Source of the DNA: Malachius bipustulatus
Taxonomy: Eukaryota > Arthropoda > Insecta > Coleoptera > Melyridae
Direction of reading: 5' to 3'
DNA: 64,000 nucleotides
NCBI GenBank assembly: GCA_910589415.1
Contig: OU342630.1
Span: 84,998,186-85,062,185 of the forward strand
How positions within the stretch are numbered: the stretch's first letter is position 1; the number at the start of each line of letters is the position of its first letter. Position numbers and translations under genes: made by a program. The notes under the pieces were generated by a model, which was given only the letters and a program-made list of their open reading frames with translations, had not been told where the DNA came from and searched no databases. Shown piece by piece: positions 55,258 to 64,000 of this stretch.

Positions 55258-56506
55258 TCATTTGGTAGATAGGTACGTACTGACTTGGACTGCATCTTTG
55301 CTATTTGGTTTCTGGAATTGATCCCCGAAATCTTCTCTGTGCATCCATCTTGTTTTGTATTTTGTTATATGTCTTGAAGTAATCCTAAGTCTGCACAGTA
55401 CGTTGTTCCAAATATTGAATGAAATACCACTTGTGCAGCTCCTTCTCCTGTAAAATCCTCCGCAGATGCTCATGGGGAATGATGTTGTTATGGGATTGTA
55501 CATGCACCATTGCTGCTCCCACTCCTGAGAAAGTGATCATGTTTATTATGCTGTCGTCCACTGTGAAGGTCCTTCCATTTGAGTGCCTTAGCAAGTATTC
55601 TATTCTCTTTCCTGCTGCATCCCTTGTTGAAAACTCTGGTTTTCCCCACCATATGAAAAGTGCTAGAAAGTTGAAGGGCAGAAATACTCGGTTTTGATTC
55701 CTTGCTGTAGTTATCTTGATAATCTGGCCCATTGTTTTCACTATTTCTCTTGTTTCAGCTGAACTTCTTCCTTGAATTAAATTCAGGATGTCATCTATGA
55801 ATGGAACATGAGCAAAAGCTCTTTGCCGCTGCTTTCCATTTAGCTGCATACAGTGATGGGGATATAGGTCAGAAGAATTGTCATCGGTCCCAGTGATTGT
55901 GCCATCGAAGATTTCTTTTCTGGTGGGAACGTGCACCCTTCTAGCAAGTTGTGGAAAGATCCATCTAAACCATAATAATTCTCCACTGAGAATTGTGTTG
56001 TGCGGTCATTGGCTTTCGTTACAGTCATGTTGGAATGTCAAATCATCAGCTCCTTCAACCTATGATTGAATCTACACATGAAATCCAAGTAGGGGCCTGC
56101 AGTTCCATACCATTTGTTATTCTCTCTGTGTCCAAATACTTTGTACTCCAAATTAAATCTTGCAGCAGCCTCTTGCAGTATTTTTGCGACATCATCCAGG
56201 TTTGTTGTATAGTTGTTCCCACCTATAGTTACTGTGAAGCCGTTTTGCCTTTCTTTCGTTTCTAGCTCCCTGTACTTGTTTTGCGCATTTTGTCGTAGAA
56301 TGTTGTGAACGGAGAATACAATGTTCCCAATCTGCGCGCCCACACTTAGGTTGTAGATGTGTAACTCAAGTTTCATAAGCTGATGAATCCCAAGGAAAGA
56401 AGCGGTGATGAACTTGAGGACATTGACTTCTGGTCACCATCTAAAGCATATCTCGCTCTTTAGCTGAAGGGATCTCAACTGTAGGGTCGTAAGGGTTCAC
56501 ATTCAT
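55258..56506 (-). pseudogene. Unidentified decayed coding region of about 400 codons
   Basis: Minus strand. The ATG at 56506 (MNVNPYDPTVEIPS) is followed by a stop. A long frame then runs from 56376 (LHIYNLSVGAQIGNIVFSVH) to 56038, where a single TGA (56038-56040) interrupts it. The same frame continues past 56028 (NDRTTQFSVENYYG). A frameshift near 55930 leads into 55936-55385 (PTRKEIFDGTITGT, ARNQNRVFLPFNFLALFIWW). A last shift gives the tail to 55258. Composition is protein-like over the whole length, with no enzyme motif. I cannot name the family. A virus-derived structural gene is one possibility, unproven. Confidence 0.5.
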
Positions 56507-56509
56507 ATT

Positions 56510-57240
56510 TTATGGAGGGGTTTTGTTTGCTTGTGTAGCATCCATGACGGAAGATGGTGTAGAAGTTCTTGAAGACCCGGCTTGTTCGGTCACTTCAACT
56601 AACTTTTTATTTTATTTTTTAAACAAAGGGTAATTCAAGCCCTTAACACAGTTTAGATAATATAATAGAGTCGGTTATTACTTTAAGAATCTCCTAGATA
56701 ATCGTTGTTTTTCTTATTTATAGTTTTTCTTGTAACTATGGAAATTCAATTGTTATCTTCTTAAAGGTAATCAATCCATACACGCAAGCTTGAGCTTTTT
56801 AATGAAAAGATTTAATTTTGCTATTATTTTTCCAATTATCAATTTTTTTTTTATGGTGAAATGGCGAAGAAAAAAAAATACAAGAAACAATCCAAAATTA
56901 ATATTTAATCAGATTCGAACATGAACAAATTATAATCACAACAACAATTTCCATCTGCCACCCTCTAAGAAATTAATGGTTCTTAATTTATTAAAGCATT
57001 TTTTTAAAGTGGGTAAAATATGCCTGTTTTGTTTTTGGTCATTGGGTTGTTTGGTATCACTGCCCCTTGTGACTGGATTCCTCTCATTTTGGACAATTTG
57101 AACAATTTCAGAGTTAATAACTGATCATATCAATTTTTTTTCTCTAAATTAGATTGCGATTAGCTGATTTCATCATATAATTTGAAAGCTATTCAGTTGT
57201 TTCTTATAACTCAAAAATTGTTTAAATTATTCAAGAAAGA
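56510..57240. other. No gene seen
   Basis: Immediately right of the unidentified gene, the minus strand at 56620-56510 reads like a short S/T-rich peptide (TEQAGSSRTSTPSSVMDATQ) that may belong to it. The rest is AT-rich without features. Confidence 0.4.
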
Positions 57241-57248
57241 TACACATA

Positions 57249-58127
57249 CAGTGTGACCCATTTGTTCTTGAAACACCCTGTAGAATCTTAATTTATGGTG
57301 CGATTTTGAAAAAATTTCTTTTAAACCATAGAGCTTGATAAACTATATTTTGGGAGCAAAAAGCGTCTCATTCCTACAAAATCCAAGGCCTACTAGATCA
57401 GTGTTTACTTGTAAAATCTCAAAAATTCATATTAGCGATTTTTTTAGAAAAAAACTGGGCACGCCACGGGATTCACCAGCCCTCAAAACGGCACTGTACT
57501 AAATTTTATTGAAAATGTCAGAGTAAAAAAATCTTGTAGTTATTTTAGAAATCCATAATTTTTATACTCCAAATTTTCATAAATTAATTTGAAAAAGGTC
57601 AAAAGCTATCATAAGTAAAAATTAAAATTAAAAAAAGCAAAAAAAAGTAAAAAAAAAATAAAAAAAAATTAAAAAATAAAAAAAAATAAAAAAAATAAAA
57701 TAAATAAAAAATTATAATTAAAAAATTAAAGTACCTACATTATCACCAACTAGACGTACAATTTCTATTTTGTCTCTCTTGACCTTTTCGAATAAATTAA
57801 TGAAAATGAGTTCTATTATGAATTTCTAAAATAACTGCAAGATCCTTATTACTCTGACATTTCCAATAAAATTTACTACAGTACCGTTTTGAGGGCTGGA
57901 GAATCCAGTAGCGTGCACAGTTTTTTTCTAAAAAAATCGCTAATATGAATTTTTGAGATTTTACAAGTAAAAACTGATCTAGTAGGCCTTGGATTTTGTA
58001 GGAATGAGACGCTTTTTGCTCCCAAAATATAGTTTATCAAGCTCTATGATTTAAGAGAAATTTCTTTAAAATCGCACCATAAATTAAGATTCTACAGGGT
58101 GTTTCAAGAACAAATGGGTCACACTGT
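57249..58127. mobile_element. TA-flanked palindromic element (879 bp)
   Basis: Starts CAGTGTGACCCATTTGTTCT and ends with its reverse complement, with TA at 57247-57248 and 58128-58129. ACACCCTGTAGAATCTTAAT sits 30 bp inside each end. The centre (57630-57725) is almost pure A with T. Both arms carry a GTAGCGTGCACAG/GGCACGCCACGG-like word. Confidence 0.85.
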
Positions 58128-58136
58128 ATATTTTAT

Positions 58137-60460
58137 GTGCATTTAGATTTGAAATTTCATTCAAAAATTAGCAAGCGAAAAAGTTGCTTATCTTGTAGAT
58201 ATCTCTTCATTTTTCTAAATTTATTTTGTTTTTGTTTTTCTTTACGATATTCATGTTGTTTGTTTGTTTCAGGTAGGCACCTTACGTGGCAACTGAGCCG
58301 AGTGATCTTTATTTATGATGGAATACTACACAAGGTAATTTCTGCATGCGATCTAAAAGATAGCTTTGAGCAATTTATTTCTCGATATGACAAGACTTAA
58401 AATTTTCCTTGGTGATAACCTATACCTCAATTCACTCTACGCATCGCTCTTCGTACAATGTTTTTTTTATTCCTGGGACAAGTCATTTTATATACCGTAT
58501 AGGTTTTTATGCTCATAATTCATAAACGGTTTTTTCAAGTCAATTACGTAATCAATCGTCTCCATCTCATTCACACCCATTTATTTAATTATTTAGAGCT
58601 ATTATCGGACTCTCAAAAGCTTTGAGAATCCGGGCAAAAAAAATTTCATTTTTTAGATGTAAAATGAAGGTTGAGGTTCCTTTCATGTTATTTTAAAAAT
58701 TTATACAGGGCGTTTCATTGACCGACACAACATGTAGACATTTCAATGTTCCCTAGTATGTGTCAGAAAGAAATGATCAATAACAAATTATTGATTCCTT
58801 ATTGATTTAAGATTGAAAAGCTGCTTCTGTTGCTGCAATTACATTTCAAATCTGAACTATTTTCGGATAAATCGGGAAAAAGTTTGCAATATATGACGTA
58901 ATTTTAATTGCTTTCTTACTTACGTCGCTTTGGATTATTTGGATAAGTCAAGGCAATACTGAACATAATAATAATAATAATAATAATAATAATTAATTGG
59001 CAAGAAAATCATACAAATAAAATTTTAAAGAGTTCGAAATTTCAAACGCTTTAGGACAATAACAATAATTAATCACAATTAATTAATGGAATACAATAAA
59101 CAAATACCATACTTAAGTGATCCAGGGAGATAAAAACAAGTCAAGCCAACTAACATTTCCTCTAATGTCCCTCAACATATGCCTATTATTGTCTAACTAA
59201 ATCTACCAACTAGGTACTATCAGTTTGTTATCTACCAACCTATTTGATCAAATTGCATATACAATCTGATCTTCTGACTGCTAAGCAGATTCGTCAACCC
59301 TCAGAGTTCGATACATATATCAAAATATCAAGGCTCGAGTCAAAGTAGCTATTAATTGATGATTTAAGCTATTAATTAGCGACTACATGACGTCACTCGT
59401 TTTTCTTCCTCTAACGATGCTTGTGTAGATATAGATTGTGTAATAATGCCGTAGGAAATTCAATCATAAAATATGTGTCATATTGTCCCAGAAATTGCTT
59501 TGTGAAATACTTTTCACTCGTACGTGCTAATTTGATACTTTTCAGTAACTTTTCATTCTTGATTGTGAACAAGAAATATCAATATATAAGAAATATCAAT
59601 AGGTATACAAGATATTATAAACACAAATAAATCAACATAGATTAATTGTTTGGAAAAGCAGTACATTAAGATAAGGATAATAGTCTTTTTTCTACTAATT
59701 GAAGGTTTCAAACATTACTAATTCCTACATTAGCGGTATCTGTTTTAATTATTAGCAGTAGTAGGTATGTACATAAGTTATTAGCAAATCATGTAAAAAG
59801 GTACTTATTCACTCACAGAAAGTTAGGTCTCATAATAACTTGTATTGATGGTTGACATTTTCCTGAGTTAATATAAAGGCTGGCGGACTTTTCATTGTCT
59901 AGTTTATATTTTCTGAAATATGAAACATATGGAATACACTTGTTAAAATTTAAAAAATTCTCAAACGGATGCGATCCACACAATGGCGTGCACACCTTCT
60001 TTCCGAGGCCGACCTGTTTCAAGGTATAATAAGTACCCTACTTAGTTTCTTTTTAGTGTAACACCCTGTATTTCCTTTCAGATTACAATTTAAAATAATT
60101 TCTTCTTTAAAGTGATGGATCACAAGTTTCTTATCAAAAGTGTTCACACTTTAAAAAAATTGTCCTAACACAAATATACAGGGTGTCCCATCGTATAGAA
60201 TTCTCGCGAAGTGTAGGTACACTTTATAATTTATTAAATTCATTTAATGCTGTATAACCTGGTCTAGTCAGCATGTTTGTAGCATTAAGCGTAAGCCGCG
60301 AAAAGTTAATCAAGCAAAAAAAATCTGTTTTTTATATCAATAAACTGTAGGTAATCATAATTATTAGAAATCCGCCTGTGAGATTAGAAATGGAAGCTTT
60401 TGCTAATAGACTGCTTTCCCAAACAATCAATGTACGTTTATATAGCTGTTAGGGAAACAA
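58137..60460. other. No gene seen
   Basis: AT-rich. A TAA/AAT microsatellite of about 9 units lies at 58967-58994. Isolated TACAGGG or CCCTGTA words near 58706, 60065 and 60178 look like solo ends of the palindromic family. Open frames of 60-90 codons on either strand lack family features. Confidence 0.45.
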
Positions 60461-60461
60461 G

Positions 60462-61200
60462 TTAATGATGTGAATCATCATGCCTCAAAAGTCGCATTTC
60501 GGTTTCGTGTACAATTCGAAACACTTCGCCTTTTATTTCACCTTGGACGGGCAGTGGGAAGGTTTTGACGGTCTGCGCCATGTTCAAAAAAAAATCTGTC
60601 AATGTGTCTGGCACTTTCTCCGCTTTCTCTTTCTTCTCCGAAGCTTTCCGCTTCTTCTCCTCCATATATTCCTTGAGCAGGTGCGGTAGTGTTTCCGAGG
60701 GATTTGTTTTATTGATTTATTGCCACTGCTCAAGGAACTTCGCTTGGTCTTCTTTCTTGGTATAGTTGGAGAAGCTGACGTCGAAGCCGTGGGTGGTGAT
60801 AGGGATGTTCCGGAGGGGCTTGAAGTGTCTAACCGAAGTTCGAAAACTGGACTGTCAGACTCTGGTTCAGTCTGAATAACTGACTCATCAATGGCAAATT
60901 CAGAGTTGTCGTCTTCACGGTCCATTTGACGGTCCTGGCAATCAATTTGGGTCCCTTCATCGTCCTCTACTGTGACATTTGAATGCTGCCTCAAATGAAA
61001 AATACACATTATTGCTTGTGAGTACAGAAGTATTACGATATAATATACTTACTGTCGACCTCTCGTATGCGGCAGAAGAAAGGACAAATCGTCCCAGAAC
61101 CGCCACTTTCTAATGGCCGTCGCCGCCTGGCGCATCTCTGGAACCCATCCCTCAAGTTCTTCCACTTGTTTTTGCAAGTGTCACCTGTATTTAGAAGAAG
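60462..61200 (-). CDS. MADF-BESS protein (partial, frameshifted)
   Basis: Minus strand. An exon at about 61195-61053 begins DTCKNKWKNLRDGF and, one frame over, IRKWRFWDDLSFLLPHTRGR, the second half of a MADF domain (Myb-like DNA binding). A GT donor follows. The next exon starts after TTGAGGCAG near 60988 in the matching phase (HSNVTVEDDEG). It has acidic and S/T/P-rich linkers and a basic tract. A second frameshift near 60690 leads to EYMEEKKRKA and the BESS motif (DTLTDFFLNMAQTVKTFPLP) before the stop at 60462. MADF-BESS proteins are insect transcription regulators or Harbinger-associated DNA-binding proteins. The N-terminal MADF half is not found. Two frame changes suggest a relic, though one could be an unrecognised intron. 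Confidence 0.65.
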
Positions 61201-61380
61201 TATAGTGTAATATTACTTCTAATTAGACTACATACAACGCATCCAAAACATGTGTAATTGAACTGAGCTCATTATACCGAATAATCACTAACTCGCGCAC
61301 TCGGAGCATGCTGTGATTGACTTGACTTGTGTTTAACGCAGTGCTTTAAGATCTTTTCCCCCAAGATATCACCATTTTTG

Positions 61381-61440
61381 TCCACCGATCCTGACCCCCA
61401 AATCACGATAAAGTAGTTTTCCAAAATTCACCTGCCCACG
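61381..61440. repeat. Fragment of the SINE-like family of 34.9 kb
   Basis: CCACCGATCCTGACCCC and TTTTCCAAAATTCACCTGCC match 34915-34970 closely, followed by CACGATATTACAGG. Confidence 0.5.
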
Positions 61441-61649
61441 ATATTACAGGGTTATAACTATTTAACCCTGAACTGGTATCGTGGGGTGTTTTGACACCCC
61501 AGGGTCTACATTTTTGTAAAAATGAAGTGGTTCAATTTATTTATTTGTTTTGTTGCTAGCAATGCTATATTTTTTATAGTTATAGTACCTAAAGTGATCC
61601 ACTATTAACAGGTGCTTGTAAAGTGAAAAATTTCAAAACCGTTCAAACT

Positions 61650-62668
61650 TCTCTGCACATGTTTGAAGAGATTCTTTTGTTGTTTTTTCCATTGTAATGG
61701 AAACAAAATTACATGCTCGCAGTACGTTTTCCAGTTTTCAACTGTCACTGCGGAAAATTATTGCTCTGCTAAACGTTTGACGTCATCCAATTTGAATGAA
61801 ACGTTCTTCTTTGCCACGCTGTTTTTAACCAGAGCCCAAATTATCTATAGGATTTAAATCTGGGTAATATGGAGGTAGCCTCAGTGCAATATGCCCATGT
61901 TGCAAGAGATTATCAAACTTATAAATTATGTGCTGTTTTTTATGTGCTGTTTGGCGGCCAACCAGTCTACCGCATCACTTTTTCTTGAATTGCTTGTCGG
62001 TGTTTTATCAATCTGTATATTGTGATACGGAGCATTGTCTGTGATAATTACAGAACGTGGAGGTAAATTTGGAATTAACTCCATAATTCCGGGGGTTCAT
62101 ATCATCGTGATAATCCTACAATTTTGACCAGGATTTGGATATCAAGAGACAATTAGATATGAACCCAATTTCTCCTCCCGCGTGTGCAATGATGAGGCGA
62201 TTTCCTTTCGAAATATTTTCTTCAAGCTAGGTACTTGCTGTTACTATCTGACCAACTCTTGGACATTACATGACCAGCGTGAATGTATGACTCGTCTAAA
62301 AATACGATTGGTCTACCTGCACTTCGATAATATTTTACTTTATTAAGATAGTTCAGTCTAAGTGCGCGGATGTCGGTTTTTTTTCTATTAGCAGCTGCCG
62401 ATTGTCTATAGTTTTTTCCACGTGAATCTTGTACTTTTAACAACTTTTTGTTTGTGGTTTTTATATTGTAGGTTATTCGGGGCGTAGATGTGCTCCTCGA
62501 AGATCCTTGAGTTAATTGTTGTATTGATGGCTGTGTTGGCTGTGTCTCTGGGGTTACTTGGTCCACGTCCATTGCTGGGTGATAAATAATTTTATACAAT
62601 CTAAACAATATAATAAATGCCGCAATAATTCTTATCTTATTGAAAATCAAAACTATATATTCAAACAA
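61650..62668 (-). pseudogene. IS630-like transposase relic (FLDESY type)
   Basis: Minus strand. A Q/S/T-rich leader (62580-62480) is followed by RALRLNYLNKVKYYRSAGRP and IVFLDESYIHAGHVMSKSW (first catalytic D). After a frame change comes GNRLIIAHAGGEIGFISN, then PPRSVIITDNAPYHN (second D, codon 62037-62039). The stretch RLPPYYPDLNPID follows (third acidic position near 61843-61845, where the family has E). The 3' tail to about 61650 shows LDDVKRLAEQ in another frame. Several frameshifts: inactive. Fourth member in this window of the IS630-like group with FLDE and DNAPYH motifs. Confidence 0.7.
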
Positions 62669-62749
62669 ACAAAAATTATGTTAACAGAAACGTAACAGAA
62701 CGTAACATAACATAAAAATGTCATTATTTATTTCAATTTAGTTACGTAA

Positions 62750-64000
62750 CTACTGCTGAATGAGACCTTTATAAGAATTAAGAAATAAAATTTTCTTTAC
62801 TTTTTGGGACGACAGTCGATTCCTTCTTTCTGATAGAAGCTGTCCAGATTTAGAAAACAATCGTTCGCAAGGAACCGATGTTGCTGTTCTATTTCTAAAA
62901 ATCTCTGTTAGATACGGAAAATTGTATCCATTGTTCTTCCACCATTCCAAGGGATCGTCCGATCTAGAAATTGGAGGTTCTTCCAAATACCTCCGGACTT
63001 CGATTATTGCCCTTGATTGCGTCGTTCCAATTGGCTGAGAAGTCTTTTTTTTTCGAATAGCCCCATAATTCTTCCTCTGCTGGTTCTGATTTTATTGACC
63101 CTGGCTCGTCTGTCCGTTCCGCCACTACCTCACTGCCGCTGTTTTTCAATATAATTATATAATTATAATTATATTAACGGTTTTTTTACCTTCTTCAGTG
63201 TTGGGTCTTTTGCAAATCCCAATCCTTTGGTTTTACTGCCAAAGAATTTACTGCCTTCAAGATCCGATAACCCTGTAGTAATCCCTTCCAATAAGGAATC
63301 TACTTATACCAACTTACTAACTGGTGAAAAATCCGTTCGGCTAAATTTTTCATAGACATTCCTAATGCCACCTATTAAAATTATCACCGCGGATGTAAAA
63401 TTATCACCGAGGATGCCGTCAGGTAATTCTCGCCGCTCACAAATTTCGTTAGTGATTCCATCGGTTTTAATATTTTCACCAATTCTTGAAGGCAGTCCCA
63501 CTCCTCGACACAAATTATTGGGAAGTCTTTTGTCAAAAGTGCAATTGGTTGTTCTTATTGGCTCTTCTAATTCAATAAATCGCTCTAACATGTAATAAGT
63601 TGAATTACAACGCATACTGACATCTTGATGTTTTTTTTTTTATTACCGTTTGCTAAGCGTGTTTGCTGTTCCATTAGTTTTGACATCGCAGACGCGTTTC
63701 TTTTGAAGTGAGACACAATAAGAATCACGTCTGGGTGCTTTAAGGAATCTTGCACTATCAGGTTGATAGTATGCTCACAAAACAACCAAAATGTTTTAAA
63801 TTGAGTTCACCTCGAACAGCTTTTTTATGTTGGCTGCATTATCAGACACTGCTAACCATTTTTTTTCCAAATTCCACTCATCGCTGATTTTTTTCATTTC
63901 TTGCGCCAGATTAATGCTCGTGTGGCTATCATTAAAACTATTGCAGCCTAACAAAATACTCTGCAATTTATAATGGGCGTCTACAAAATGCGCTGTCACT
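62750..64000 (-). pseudogene. hAT transposase (ZBED-like), runs off window end
   Basis: Minus strand, entering at the right edge. It reads TAHFVDAHYKLQSILLG, then LAVSDNAANIKKLF (second catalytic D, codon 63841-63843), HTINLIVQDSLKHP, a frameshift at a T11-13 homopolymer near 63630, RCNSTYYMLERFIELEEPIR, further shifts, and a spacer. The C-terminal dimerisation region is complete at 62986-62750: DDPLEWWKNNGYNFPYL, TSVPCERLFSKSGQLLSERR and KVKKILFLN. The N-terminal BED finger and first catalytic D lie outside the window. At least three frame changes, so probably inactive. Confidence 0.8.

Noticed and set aside
56375..56405. CTGATGAATCCCAAGGAAA as a hammerhead core
   Set aside because: The apparent stem II is only three pairs and misplaces the GAAA. 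No stem III or stem I partners.
55258..56506. Firm assignment to a parvovirus-like capsid gene
   Set aside because: I could not see any diagnostic motif. Kept as unidentified.

Overview
The window reads as nuclear DNA of an arthropod, most likely an insect. It is AT-rich and has no bacterial-style gene packing. Its few coding stretches are split by introns with normal GT/AG sites, and nearly every recognisable protein belongs to families common in insect genomes: Tc1/mariner and IS630-type transposases, hAT, PIF/Harbinger with THAP, CACTA/EnSpm, DUF4806, MADF-BESS. I cannot name the species. Most of the window is layered transposable-element (TE) debris. The only genes that look intact over long stretches are a CACTA-type transposase (31294-33311, minus) and a DUF4806 gene (27180-29652, minus).

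The most striking object is at 9107-16237. It is a 313-bp repeat present about 23 times, arranged as one huge palindrome: 11 units pointing left, a short spacer near 12586-12610, then 12 units pointing right. Every unit carries a complete type I hammerhead ribozyme (CUGAAGA, a GUCC/GGAC stem II, GAAA, a self-complementary CACGUG stem III, cleavage after UC, and a perfect AUUGUA/UACAAU stem I). This is the layout of an animal retrozyme or ribozyme-bearing satellite whose transcripts would self-cleave to 313-nt monomers. A 13-bp direct repeat brackets the array. A second, unrelated hammerhead lies alone at 49595-49637 (minus), inside an insertion that splits a hAT transposase.

Layout. 0-9 kb: a TA-flanked MITE, mariner and IS630-like (Sailor/DD82E-like) transposase relics, and a decayed Harbinger-like element with a THAP domain, partly duplicated. 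9-16 kb: the ribozyme array. 16-20 kb: a protein relic, AATGTTGC-rich tandem repeats, and a 1.16-kb terminal-inverted-repeat element inside a diverged duplication. 20.6-23.3 kb: a complete but mutated mariner-like element with inverted repeats of about 0.7 kb. 23.4-27 kb: foldback elements and a MITE. 27-38 kb: the DUF4806 gene, a SINE with clear target duplications, the CACTA transposase, and a possible shared six-codon first exon at 37414-37431. 38-48 kb: a run of palindromic elements, several with TA|CAGGGT ends. 48-64 kb: fragments of hAT elements, Sailor-like copies, a THAP fragment, an unidentified decayed coding region (55258-56506), a MADF-BESS gene copy, and a hAT transposase that runs off the window end.

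How the parts relate: most non-coding palindromes look like non-autonomous derivatives that depend on mariner-type transposases. The CACTA transposase and the DUF4806 gene may be two products of one element or one domesticated locus. The ribozyme array would depend on host RNA polymerase, RNA ligase and a borrowed reverse transcriptase. Calls come from reading motifs by eye, without database searches.
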